Shown here one piece after another: positions 12,901 to 27,000 of a DNA stretch of 64,000 nucleotides. Location: NCBI RefSeq assembly GCF_004193775.1, contig NC_041004.1, positions 35,302,411 through 35,366,410 on the forward strand. The letters run 5' to 3'. The first letter of the stretch is position 1, and each line of letters begins with the position of its first letter. Made by a program: the position numbers and the translations under genes. The stretch is from Glycine soja (taxonomy: Eukaryota > Streptophyta > Magnoliopsida > Fabales > Fabaceae). Under the pieces are notes generated by a model. It was not told the origin of the DNA. It did not search any database and saw only the letters and a program-made list of their open reading frames with translations.

Positions 12901-15900
12901 GTACTACTGGTGATTTACATAGATGCAGTGCATCTAAAACCGCCCACCATTACAGGATTAGAACAACAAAACCCCCCACAAATACAAGAGAACCTAATTT
13001 AGGCAAAGAAGTCTCCAAGATTAGACAACCAATAGTTAAAGGAAGTGCAGAAATTTTTGTCCCTAGACTTCAACCATGACCACAAAAGGAATAAAGCATC
13101 CTCCATGACTTTTGGTGTTTCAAATCTTTTGCCTTGGAATATGAGGAGATTCCTATTCTTCCATATTGAGCTTGTTAAAGCAATCCACCATCTGTACCAT
13201 CTGTTTTGATTCTTCCCAGCACCAAATCCATCACAGAATTGAGTGTAATGAGCTGTTGGAGAAGCTGCTAGGGGTCCAACCACTCGCTTCCACCTCATTG
13301 ATTCCCACCAAAGACCATTAGTCAATTTACAATGAAAAAATAGATGCCCAGCTTCCTCTTGATGAGATCCACATAAGGGGAAATGCTGCTCCTGAATGGG
13401 GACATTTCTTCTTAGGAGATTATGTCTAGTGGGTAATCTATTTTTGATAAGTCTCAAGCGAAAATCGCAGCTCTTGAAGGGATGTTAAGCCTCCAAATTG
13501 TCTTGTATATATTGGCCTGAGGATGATTGTTGTTAGCAGTGATTATCAATCTATAAGCTGACCTAGTTGAGTATAAACCCGAAGGTTCAGCTGTCCATCT
13601 CAAGGTGTCCTTCATTTGAGGTTGAATGTGAACGTTACTAATGATTTCCATAAAAGCCACAGCTGCACCCTGTTCATGATCAAATAAGTTCCTTCTCCAT
13701 TTTAAATCCCAGCACCAATGACCATGAGACATGATACCCATATTGGAGATAGAACTGGTCTGCTGTTTACTGATGAGAAACAGTTGATTAAACTGCTGCT
13801 CAAGGTTTGAATCAACCCCAAGCCATTTATCCTTCCAGAATTTGACTATGCTTCCATCCCCTACCTTCCAAACCAGATGCTGATGAATAGGGCTAAATTC
13901 AGGTTGCTTACTTACTTTTCGAATATCCTTCCACCAATGAGAGTGCCAAGGTGTATCACTGCCATTGTTAAGATCTGCCCAACCACCATATTTTGAGATA
14001 AGAATTCTAGCCCACAGCTGATCTTGAGTAGAGGCTAAAGCCCATAACCATCTACCCAACAAGGCAGCATTAAAACTAGAGATATCCTTAATCCCAAGAC
14101 CCCCCAAAGACAGTATCATCTGCATATTGCAGAATGTTTACTGGCACCTTCTGCTTTCCTACTAAATAACTGTTGTACAGACCTTTGTATAGAGCTGTCC
14201 TCATCATGCCAGTCAAGCCTTCAGCCACAATATTGAAAAGGAAAAGGGCTAAGGGGTCCCCTTGCCTCAAACCTCTAGTGGGGGCAAATTCATTTGAGGG
14301 GCTGCCATTTATGAGAATGGATATAGAAGCTGATTGATTGCAAGCATTGATCCATTTCCTCCATATAGGACATAACCCCATTCTAACCATCATATAATCC
14401 AGAAAGTTCCATGAAACAGATTCATAAGCCTTTGCAAAGTCCACCTTAAACACCAAAGCTGGTTTCTTACTTCTTTTAGCTTCCTCTATTGCTTCATTGA
14501 GAATCAAAGTTCCATGAAGGATGTGTCTATCCTATATGAAAGTTGTTTGTCTCTCATCAATGAGTCCAAGCAATAATTTTCTTAACCTATTGGCCAGTAA
14601 TTTAGCAATGATCTTATACATACAACCAATGAGGGAGATGGGCCTATAGTCATCAAAAGACTATGGGTGATTGATTTTAGGAATTAAAGCCAAGAAGGAT
14701 GCATTACTACCCTTAGGAAATCTTCCATTGACATGAAACTCATCTACAAACCTCCTGAAATCTGGTTTGAAAATCTCCCAAAACTCTTTGATGAAGTTAA
14801 AATTGAAGCCATCCGGCCCAGGACATTTATCTCCACTGCAACTCCACACAGCCTCCCTAAGATCAAGATCTGAAAATGGGGCAATCAACTCCTCCCTCAA
14901 GAATCTGGCAGAAAAGAAGCTTACAGCTTGATCCTTAATCAATTTTGGGTTCTGAACCCATGTGCCTTCAATGAACATACCTTGAATTGCATTGTAGTGT
15001 CTTCTGAAGTTTATAGATTTATGGAAAAAGGCCATGTTATTATCACCTTCCCTGAGCCATCTGATCCTTGATTTTTGTCTCAAGATTGATTCATGAGCAA
15101 AAGAAATCTCCCACAATTCCTACTGAATGGACTTCATGGTCTGCACTTCATCATCCCCTAAGGGTCTGTCTTGGGCTGAAATATCAATTTGATGCAACTG
15201 CTGCTTCAAAAGAAAAGTCTTTAATCATCCCCCAAAGGTCTATCCTGCGCATTAAATAAAGATAAGTCTTTAATCCCTAGACCCCCTTTGTTCTTAGGAA
15301 GACAAACTTTGTCCCACTTCACCCAAGGAATCTTGCTGGCCTCTTGGTGACTTCCCCACAGAAAATTTCTCTGGATGGAGATAATTTTTTGCACCACTTT
15401 TTTGGGGATCCTAAAGAAGGATAGAAGGTAGATAGGTAAGGCTGAGAGGACAGAATTAATAAGAGTGATTCTGCCCCCCATTGATAGAGTTCTTTGCTTC
15501 CATTTTGCAAGTTTGACTTCAAACTTCCTTACAATAGGCTGCCACACAATCCAGCTCTTAGAGGACACCCCAACTGGAATTCCAAGATAAGTAAAAGGAA
15601 ATTCCAAAGTACTGCAATTAAGGAATTGGGCAGCTTCCCTGCACCAACTTGTTGATTTACCCAAACAACCAAAGTGGCTTTTAGAGTAATTTATCTTGAA
15701 TCTACACACCATCCATGAAAATACCTGGAATAGCATTTTTTCTTCTTCTATGATTGATCAATCTGTGAAAATAAGTAGAGTTGCTGTCCCCTTCTTTTAG
15801 CCACTTAATTCTAGCCTTTTGTCTCAACATAGATTCATATGCATAAGCTGCCTCCCATAATTGAACTTGAAGAGATTTCTTAAGAGTGACTTCCACTTGG

Positions 15901-18007
15901 GATAGAGGTCTGTCATTTAGATTCATATGATATGTATTCTTAAAAAATGGTCAATGAGCTGTTTGATAGAATGACTGAAAAAGGTTTTAAATACACTCTC
16001 AGTATAATGTCTTTTGAGAGTCAATTTATCACCATGAAGTGAGAGTCATATTGTTGATAAAAGGCTTTAAATACACTGTGGCTAATTTCTGTATGGTTTT
16101 TTTTAGGGCTATCATTTACTACTGCTAATTGGCGTTGCTGCGGAAGCGCTTTGATTATATCTTTGAAGCCTCAAAGTCAGGTATTTATATCTTTGATTCA
16201 AAAACTAATTTGAAATTGTTTTTGTATGCATTACTGGTATATTTGTAACTTATGCTATGCTTGTCTACATGACCTTTGTTTCATTGGACTGATATCTTTG
16301 AAGTATTTACTGTGATTTAAACTCTCATAACTTGTTCATTGTTAGTGTTGAATGTTTTTGTAATTTTATCTGCTGCCCTTCTCTATATATATGTTGTAAC
16401 TGCCATTGCCCTTCTCTCTCTCCTGTATTATCTTTTTTTTTATCAGCAAAATTATAATTTGTATTAATAATTGTGAGTACCAGAGGTACTAAATATACAA
16501 GGTAGAAACCAGCAGACTAGCAGAAGCATAGGTCCTACAAATCAGGTGCCAATCTAATTTTTTTTTGGAAGGCAAAATATATATATTATTAATAGGTAAA
16601 CTAGTACCAGTGGTACCATAAATAAAAGTTACAAAGCACCAGAGTGCTGCCCTCCAACCAATAACCCACCCTAATACAACAGAATTAAGAAAGCCCAGCA
16701 GAATATCCAAAGGAATTCGAAATATTTGAAGACCAATGATTTAAGCTAATATTGAAATCTTTATCTTTAGCCTTGAACCAGGACCAAACTAGGTATATAG
16801 CATGATCCATAACTTTATATGGATCAAAAGGTCTTCCTTGGAAAATAAGGTTGTTTCTATGGTGCCAGATAGAACTAGTCAAGGCACTCCACCATCCACC
16901 CCTTATGTCCTGATATACAGGGTTCCCAAAGCCTTCACAGAATTGAGTAAAGTGGCACTTTGGGTGACTTGGAAGGGGGCCTACTACCCGGATCCATCTC
17001 ATGGATTCCCACCACAAACCTTTTGTCAGATTACAGTTGAAGAATAGGTGGCCCACATCCTCCTGTGCATTACCACACAAAGGGCAGTTTTGATCCTGGA
17101 TAGTAATGTTTCTTCTTAGGAGATTGTCCTTGGTAGGTAGTCTATTTTTAAGGAGTCTCCAACAGAAAACTGCTACCCGAGGGGGAATTTTCAACTTCCA
17201 GATTATGCTATATATCTTCCCATCTGAGTTTGATGTACTGGGTTTAGTGTAGAACTTGTAAGCTGATTTAGTAGTGTAATGCCCGTGGGGTTCAGCTAGC
17301 CACACCATAGAATCCTTACTATTCCTCTGGATAGGAATGGAGCTTATTTCCTCCATAAACTGCACAACTATATCATTTTCATGATCAAATAGATTCCTCC
17401 ACCACCTGAGATCCCACTCCCAGCTATTATTATTAAAGTTACCCATGCTAGAGATGAGGGAACTTTGCTGTCTACTAATCTGAAAAAGTTGATTATATTT
17501 CTGCTCAAGAGTGTAGTCTGTCCCTAGCCACTTATCTGTCCAAAATTTGATTCTTTCCCCACTCCCAACCTTCCAGGTCAAATGCTGATTGAAAATATTA
17601 GGATCCGACTGATGATATAGCTTTCTAATATCCCTCGACCAATGGGAATGACCCCTCTTGTTAGAGCCAAGCTGGAATTCTGACCAATCCCCATATTTAG
17701 AATTTAGGACTCTTAACTAAAGTTGCTACCCTAATCAAAAAATGTTGTTGATAAATTACTAGACCAATAGTTGTAGGGCTGGGCAAAGCCTTTCTGCAGC
17801 AGCAGCAGCATCCTGTATGCACAAGTGTCTGCTGTGTCTTGGGGCAGGTTCTTCAACACACACACACACACACACAGAAACACACACACACAGAAACAAA
17901 CACACACACACACACACACACACACAGCCATACACACACAGAAACACACACACACACACAGAAACACACACACACACACACACACAGCCATACACACACA
18001 CACACAG

Positions 18008-18041
<34 letters not shown>

Positions 18042-21000
18042 CCTCATTAGCCCTGTCAGTCCTTCAGCCACTAAGTGAAAGAGTAATGGAGCCAAAGGGT
18101 CTCCTTGTCTCAACCCTCATGATACACACAGATCCTCATGATACGCACACACACACACATATACCCAACTACAATATTAAACCATAAGCACCCTTCAAAC
18201 CCAACATTTGAAATTAGTTACATAAACAACTGCTGATGTCTATATTTGTCTGTAATTGAATTTGACCTTTTGTATGTTCTTGTATGTGATCAGTGTAATT
18301 TGCTATATAAACAATTGTTGTTCATGGTGAGTGAACCTTAGATTCCCGTTTGAGACTGAATGCAATGACTCTTGCGGACAGTTTGCATTAGCCATTGTAT
18401 TTAGTCTTGAATTGTCCGTTTGGACAGTTTGGGGAGACTGGTATTTTTTATGTTACATTCATTCGTGAAGGTTATTATTATTTTCATTAGTTTGATTAAA
18501 TTTCGGTTCACTGCATTTCAAGTTGTTCTCCGAGTGCTTACTTGATTATCGGGAAATTCATTTGACCGATGTCGTGTCGTGTACTTAGAGACCAATGCGA
18601 AATGCTGCCGAAATTTAGTCAAATTTTTGTAAATAATGGTAACCTTGACGATTGAAGCTAACATAAAAGACAGTTTTCCTAAATGGGATAGGCCCACACC
18701 TATAAATAAAAAAGTGAGATTTTCATGCTTGGAATTGCGTAGATGGATCGAAGTTGGATGAATGAAAGTCGCATGAGCCCAGAATATGAGGATGGCGTCG
18801 AACAGTTCTTGCAATTTGCTTCAGAAAGAGGTCGACCGAATGAAGAAGGAAAATATTATTGTCCTTGCATCAACTGTTTGAATGGAAGACGACAATTACT
18901 CGATGACATACGGGACCATCTATTGTGTGATGGGATTAAGAAGAATTACACAACGTGGATATGGCATGGTGAAGTGACAGACATGCAGAGTGGGTCCCAA
19001 TCTGAACCGTTTGATGTAGAAATGGGAGATCAGTTAGAGGACATGATTCGTGACCTTGGACAGGAGTCTTTCCAGCAAGCACACGCCCCTGTGTATGAAG
19101 GATTGCAGAGTGATTCTAAGAAGCCTTTGTATGCAGGCTACAAGAATTCCTTAACCCTGTTGTCTACTGTGTTAAGTCTGGTTAATGTGAAGGCCAGGTA
19201 TGGGTGGAGTGACAAAAGTTTCACCTCACTGCTTCAGGTAGTGCACAATCTGCTTCCAGAGGACAACACATTGCCTAAAAGTTACTATAAGGCGAAAAAG
19301 ATATTGTGTCTGATGGGTATGGAGTATTAGAAGATTCATGCTTGCCCCTATGATTGCATGCTCTATAGGCATGAATTCCAAGAAATGTCCAAATGCCCTG
19401 TCTGTGGGACTTCACGGTACAAAGTGAAGGATGAAGAGGAAAGCAATTCTGATGAAAACTCCAACAAGGGCCCCCCAGCGAAGGTTTTGTGGTATCTTCC
19501 AATCATTCCAAGGTTTAAGCGTCTGTTTGCTAACGAGGACGACACAAAAGACCTTACATGGCATGCAAATGGAAGGATTTCTGATGGAATGGTCCGTCAT
19601 CCGGCTGATTGCTCCCAGTGGAAGAAGATTGATGGTTTGTATCCGGATTTTGGGAATGAGCCAAGAAATCTTAGACTTGGACTAGCCAGTGATGGAATGA
19701 ATCCATATGGCACCTTAAGCACTCAACACAGTTCATGGCCAGTTCTGCTAGTAATTTACAATTTGCCTCCTTGGTTGTGCATGAAGCGAAAATACATGAT
19801 GTTGTGTATGATGATATCGGGCCCAAGACAGCCAGGAAATGACATTGACGTTTATCTAAGTCCCTTGGTTGAAGATCTGAGAAAGTTGTGGGATGAGGGG
19901 GTTGTAGTGTTTGATGTGTTTCGCAAGGAGACATTTGAAATGCGTGCAATGCTTTTTTGTACCATTAATGACTTTCCAGCATATGGAAATCTCAGCAGTT
20001 ACAGTGTTAAGGGTCATCATGCATGCCCCATCTGTGAAGAAAATACAAGTTACATACAACTGAAACATGGGAGAAAAACAGTCTACAGTAGGCATCGCCG
20101 CTTTCTAACACCCAATCATCCTTACAGACGACTGAGAAAAGCTTTTAATGGAAGTCAAGAGCATGATATTGCGCCGATACCGTTGACTGGTGAGCAGGTA
20201 TATCAGCGGGTTCAACACCTGAACACTGTATTTGGGAAGACCCAAAAGAAGGATAAAAGTCAGAGTTGCATATGGAAGAAGAGGTCCATTTTCTTTGATC
20301 TTCCGTACTGGTGTGATCTTGACGTTAGACATTGTATTGATGTTATGCATGTGGAGAAAAATGTTTGTGACAGTGTGATTGGGACGCTCTTTAACATTCA
20401 AGGCAAGACGAAGGATGGCTTGAATACCCGTCAAGATCTAGCTGATATGGGTATAAGATCACAGTTGCATCCAAGGTCTGATGGGAAGAAAATTTACTTG
20501 CCCCCAGCCTGCCATACTTTGTCCAAGAAGGAGAAGATAAGTTTTTGTCAGTGTCTTCGTCAAGTGATGGTTTCACAAGGATACTCTTCAAATATTAAGA
20601 GCCTTGTGCAGTTGAAGGAGCTTAAGCTTGTAGGGTTAAAGTCTCACGATTGTCACGTGCTCATGCAACAATTGTTAGCCGTGGCTATACGAGACATCTT
20701 GCCAAACAAAGTCAGGTTCACCATAACTCGCATGTGCTTTTTCTTCCATGCTATATGTAGCAAAGTGATTGATCCAGTAATGTTTGATGAGTTGGAAAAT
20801 GAGGCCGCAATTATACTGTGCCAGTTGGAGATGTATTTTCCCCCTGCTTTCTTTGACATCATGATTCACTTGATTGTGCATCTGGTCAGAGAAATCAAAT
20901 GTTGTGGTCCTGTTTATCTACGGTGGATGTACCCGGTTGAGCGATACATGAAGATCTTAAAAGGGTATACAAAGAATCTATATCGTCCGGAAGCATCTAT

Positions 21001-24000
21001 TGTTGAGAGGTACATTGCAGAAGAAGCCATTGAATTTTGTTCAGAATACTTAGAGAAGGCTAAAGCTGTTGGGCTTCCTGAGTGTCGGCATGATGACAGA
21101 GTGGGTGGTAAGGGTTCAAGAGGACTGCAGGTGATCACTCCAAGTGTAGAAGATTTGTTACAAGTTCACTTGTATGTCTTGAACAACAGTAATGAAGTTT
21201 TGCCATAAATAGTTAAGCATGAAGCTTTAGTCAAACAGAATAATCCGAAAATGTCAAAGAATTGGGTGTTGAAAAAGCATAACAAAACTTTCTGTGATTG
21301 GTTTAAAGATACAATCTTTGCATATGAGAATGCTTCAGAAACATTAAGAAAACTAGCAGATGGGCCTAAAAGAAATGTTATAACCTGGCAAGGATACAAC
21401 ATAAACAGGTATTCATTTTACACAAAAGCACAAGATGAAAAAAGTACAATGCAGAACAGCGGGGTCACCCTAAGGGCTGAATCTCAACACTTTGCAAGTG
21501 TCAATGACGCCAATCCCTGTGTAGCTTCCATCCCTTACTTTGGGTTCATTGATGAAATTTGGGAGCTTAATTATGTGAAATTTACAGTATGTGTTTTCAA
21601 ATGTAAATGGGTTGACAGCAACACCGGTGTGCGTACCGATGATATAGGATTTACCCTGGTAGATCTAAAGAAACTTGGTTACCACAATGACCCTTTCATC
21701 ATGGCAGAACAAGCTAGACAAGTATTTTACGTGCAAGACCCTTGTGATGAAAGGTGGTGCGTGGTTCTGCAGGGCAAAACAGTTGGTGTTAATGTAGAAG
21801 ATGATGATTCATACATGGACACCTATGTTAGTCCTTTGACCGCTCAAATCACTGGTAACATTGTCGGAGAAGAAGAAGCTGACGACGTTCATGCAAATCG
21901 AAATGATCATGATGAAGGAGAATTGATTAACATCGGCTAATGTAATTTTCTGCAGAGACAGAGGTCACCAAACCTAGTAAGTGACAACTACATTTTTCTC
22001 TTATTGAGGCATCGGTTTTTTGTTTCAATTTGCCTCCTTAGGACTTCATCCAACTCATGTTTGTCACCAGTTTCATCATCCACCACCTTTTTCTTCTCTG
22101 GCTTCTCACGTTCATTGTTGTTAAACCCATATTTATGCTTTCTTCCCTTCATGTCTTGTTTTATCACAACTTTAGCTAAATCTCCCATCTTCAGCATAGT
22201 TGAAACTCTTGTCTCATTGTCCAATGCCACACTTTGATGGCCTGTATCTCTTTTCTTCGTATGTTCTAGTGCTTCAGCTTTAGAATTCATAAAGCAATCA
22301 GAATTTCCGAGTGATCACCAAAGGCTTCTGCATCAGCATTGACACTCTCCACCCTCTTTGGTTTATGCTTCTGTGTTTTCTTCCGTGCCTCCTCGTTATA
22401 AATCTCAGCTTTATTCGAGGTTGCACTAGAACGATCACCACCAATCTGTGTTTCTTCCTCCTCTATCAGGTCAATATCTTTCCTTTCAACTTTTGTTTTG
22501 TAAATTACAGTGTAGTTTTCAAAAGCAAAGGTGAAAGGAAAGATATTGAGCTGGTAGAGGAGGAACAGGCACGGATTGGTGCTGATCCTTCTAGTGGGAC
22601 CTCCAATAAATCTGAGAATTATAAGGAGGAAGCATGGAAGAAAACACAGAAGCATAAACCAAAAAGGGTGGAGAGTGTCAACGCTGATGCAGAAGCCTTT
22701 GGTGATGACTCGAAAATTCTGATTGCTCTATGCATTGTGAAGCTGAAGCAGTAGAACATACGAACAAAAGAGATACAGGCCATCAAAATGTGGCATTGGA
22801 CAATAAGACAGGAGATTCAACTATGCTGAAGATGGGAGATTCAACTAAAGTTGTGATCAAACAAGACATGAAGGGAAGAAGGCATAAATATGGGTTTAAC
22901 AACAATGAACATGAGAAGGCACAGAAGAAAAGGGTGGTGGATGATGAAACTGCCGACAAACATCAGCTGGATAAAGTCCTATGAAGATCCTCCTCATTCT
23001 CAAAGAGGGGAACGAGCAACAATTTGAAGGTTGTATATTCAGGAACTAAAGAATTCAAAATAGCTAGTAATAAGAGGGATTTGTTTTTGGGATTTTCTGA
23101 GCACCAAGAGCGGCTACGCAAGAAGTTTGCACTTGAGGAGGGAAGGATATTTGCAGCTAATGAACAAGTTTCTTAACTATTTGTCCTTAAGATTTTACTG
23201 TTTCTTTTTGCTAATATGTAAATATAAATGGTATAAGGGTATGGCGTAAAAACATGGTCTATATTTACTTCTAAGATTGTTAGGGGTAAAAATGACCATG
23301 TCCCTATGGCATAACCTTATATTATTTATATTTACATATAAGAAAAAAAAACAGTAAAATCTGAAGGACAAATAGTTAAGAAAGTTGTTCATTAGCTGCA
23401 AATATCCTTCCCTCCTCAAGTGCAAGCTTCTTGCGTAGCCGCTCTTGGTGCTCAGAAAATCCCAAAAACAAATCCCTCTTATTACTAGCTATTTTGAATT
23501 CTTTAGTTCCTGAATGTACAACCTTCAAATTGTTGCTCGTTCCCCTCTTTCTTTTCTGCAAAAAAGAAAATCAAATGCTATCAAAACATGGATGAAGTCC
23601 TAAGAAAATCAATATCAAAGAAAACATGGATGAAATCAGAATTAAAAAGCACAACTACCTATCTTTCAGAGTCCTTTGGTTAATTTGTCTTGTCTCCTTA
23701 TGTGGTGGGGTTTTGTTTAATAATCTTATACTTTTGCCTTCCAAAAAAAACTTATCACTAATCCTCTTTTCATTAATCAAATTTTGTATGTTATTGTATA
23801 AAAGATCATGGGTTCTCCACCTGCCTCCACTGCTCCTCCTCCTCCTTCTCCTCCTTCTCCTCCTCCTCCTCCTCCTACTTCAGACGCATCGGCTTCGACG
23901 TCTGCCGTGAAGCGGACACGCAAAGCCTCACGCCTACGATCGTTGTCCACTAGACCACCTGGTGTTGAGAGACCAGTGGTGCATGTTGATCCTGCTACAG

Positions 24001-27000
24001 GGAAGGTCGACGGTCCCCACAAGAAGAAATTAAGAATATATTTGGGGATTGTGGCACATGATAAGGTGGACATCACCTACGAGAACTGGAAGGAGGCCCC
24101 TACTGCTTAGAAGGACCTGATTTGGGAGGATATTCAGGTATTTCTCTTTTCTTATTTGATTGTGTGTAATTAATAGCCAAAAAATTTCATTATTGTAACA
24201 AATAAACTTTGTTTCATGTTGTCAGGCGGAATTTGATATCCCAGAGGCTTCTGACAGTAGGACGAAAAGGAAGTTACTACAGACCGTGGGGGAGAGATGG
24301 AGGCAGTTTAAATCAGACCTCACGAGGAAATGGGCCCTTGCAGCCGATTAGGACGGTGTCGAGGACACTGTCTGTGACAAATACGACATCAGCAAGGAAA
24401 AATGGTCCCAGTTTTGCCAGACTCGCAGAGACCCTTCTTGGGAGGTATGTTCCTTTGCCATTTAATTTGTTTTTCATATTAAACATGATGTTGTTATACT
24501 TCATTCTACCCATTTCAAACATTATTGTTTAATTTTTTCAGGATGTGCGCATGAAGGCACAGGCCATCCAGAAGCAGAATACTGCCCCCCACGTTTTGTC
24601 TCGTGGGGGTTATGATTATTTGGAGCAGAAGCTCCTGGCTGAGAAGACCAAGAAGAAGATGTAGGAAGCTGCATAGTCAGGAAGCGTTGATGGCGTCATC
24701 GACCCTCCATCCCCGGTCAGACGCCACGTGAAGTGGAAGATGGCCCGCACGAAGAAGACAGGGGAGATGACGACTGAGGCCGCAAAGGAAATCGCTGAGA
24801 AGATTGTAAGTCATGTTCAACTAACCATTACAATTATGTTTGAATATTTTGAGAATGCCATGTACCGCTGTGTGTTTTCTGTGCAGGATTCATTTGAGGA
24901 GCAGGCCACACAGGGATCGTTTGTCCCCCATGGACGTCAGGATGTTCTGGCCGCTGCTATTGGACGTCCAGAGCACCCTGGACGTGTCCGTGGTATTGGA
25001 GCTGGTGTCACCATCAAGCAATACTTTGGATCGGCTCCACAGACGTCCCGCAGCGCTTCGTCCCTGCCTCCTGACGAATTACACCAGCTGACTCAGCAGA
25101 TCAGGGACCAGCTAGAGGAGTCCATCACAGAGAAAGTGACGAGGCAGGTCATGGCATCCTTCAGCCACCTTCAGTCGTAGATGCAATCTCAGGGACTTGC
25201 AGTGCTTCCTGAGCCTCTGGTTGGTCCTGGTCCCTCCGGTCCTCGAGTGAGCACAAAGGGGAGTTATGTTGATCCCTCAGGAAACGATCCTGAGACCGGT
25301 GACTCTGACAGGTGCGACTTGTACATAGAAGCAGATCCTGCCCGCCTAGTTGCCATCGGGAGAGTTTATGAGGGATCCACTGTTGTTCATAACACTCCTT
25401 TGTTGCTTGGCCAAGTAAAGGTGAGTGTGGAGGAGGTTAGAGATGCAGATGCTCCAGTTCCTGTACCCACTGATGAGGTTTCCTTAGTGGGGCAGGCACT
25501 TCACACCTTCCTTGCTTGGCCGACACATCTAGTCAAGTCTTTATCACAGCAGGTACTTATTGTCCTTACTATATGTTTCTTCTTTTCAAATTAGGCTATT
25601 TAACTTTGTTTCATGAACAGGTAGCTGTGTCTCCGCCAAAACCACCTCCGAAGCCCGATCCGGAGGTCGATGATCCGCTTTATCTGATGACATTGACCAT
25701 CCCAGAGCTTTTCTTGAGGCCTTATCAGGTTAGATGGGATGCCACCGTGTTCGGGGTCGTTAATCCAGATTTCCCCCTGTACATAAAGCACGAAGACCTC
25801 TCCGAAATCGCACACGGTGGTCAATGTCTCAGCATATCAGTGTTATAGTTGTGGATTCTGTAAGTCTTTATATAAAAGGCTTTTATTTACCTAAGTTATG
25901 TCTTTCAATTCATAAATATTTAACTTTGACTTAACATAAACAGGCATCTCACTGAAACATGTATGCGAGCGGGGAATTCTGATATCTATGGATTCCTCGA
26001 GCCTCAGTCCATTCAGAGGTCTGGGCAACCGCAGTTTGAATCTGAAAGTTACATAAAGAGTTGGATGCAGAGTTCACAACGCAATGTGTATCTTGGAGCC
26101 TACCTAAATGGGTAAGTCACAAAATAACAAAATTTAATTAATGTTTACTAATGTACTAACCCATTTTAGGTTCCACTGCAGCGGACATTGGCAGATGGTG
26201 GTCATCCTGCCCAAGGAACACTTAGTTGTCTGGTTTTGTTCATTGCATAACAGGCCAGAAAACTACCTTAAGGGGATTATTAATAGGTTAGTGTTCTTTT
26301 CAATACATTTGCATTGTAATACCTCAACGTACAACACCAGTTTTTAATTGTTACTCATATGGAACAGTGCTATCAAGGGTCTTGATGATGCTCCACAGCC
26401 TAAATCAAAGGCTCCTGCTAGGTGGATTGTCGTCAAGGTACGTCATTTACATAAAACTTCCACTTATATATATATATTTCTTTATGTGTCTGTACACTAG
26501 TTGTTTAATTAATATCCAAATTTCATTATGTATTTAGTGTAATAGACAAAAAGGAACTACTGAGTGCGGCTACTATGTCATGCACTAGATGTCCACCATC
26601 ATTTTAGGAAGTTTTAGAAATAATTGGGAAGCGGTAAGTTTATTTCAAAGAAAATCGATTTATTTATAATTTGTATTACATTATTAACTTAATATGATTT
26701 ATTTAATCATGCAGTATTTTAACGACCCTAGACCATTGGAGCCCGAGAGATTAAAAGCATTGCGGATTCAGTGGGCACAATTTTATCTCCGAGTTAGAGA
26801 TCAGGCCTAGGATTTAGGGACATTTTTTAACATTTTTGACATTTTTTACATTTTCTACACGAACATTGAATTCATTTGTTGATTGTTCTTTATAATATAT
26901 AAATCAATTATTTGATGTTTATTATCATTAAAACTACTTGAAAGCAGAATAAAATGTTTATTTGCTGTAAATTGGACCTCTTGAAATTGCATTTGAAAGG

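Noticed and set aside
17731..18187. Long Cys-Val and His-Thr reading frames in several frames on both strands
   Set aside because: They are translations of the (CA)n microsatellite; only the flanking LINE residues are meaningful.
19275..21402. Minus-strand frames of 60-109 aa opposite the TNP2 gene
   Set aside because: They are antisense shadows of a clear plus-strand transposase.
22041..23550. Reading the A/B arm frames as CACTA genes
   Set aside because: They occur as inverted duplicates, match neither known CACTA protein type, and only the tail of a protein is present.
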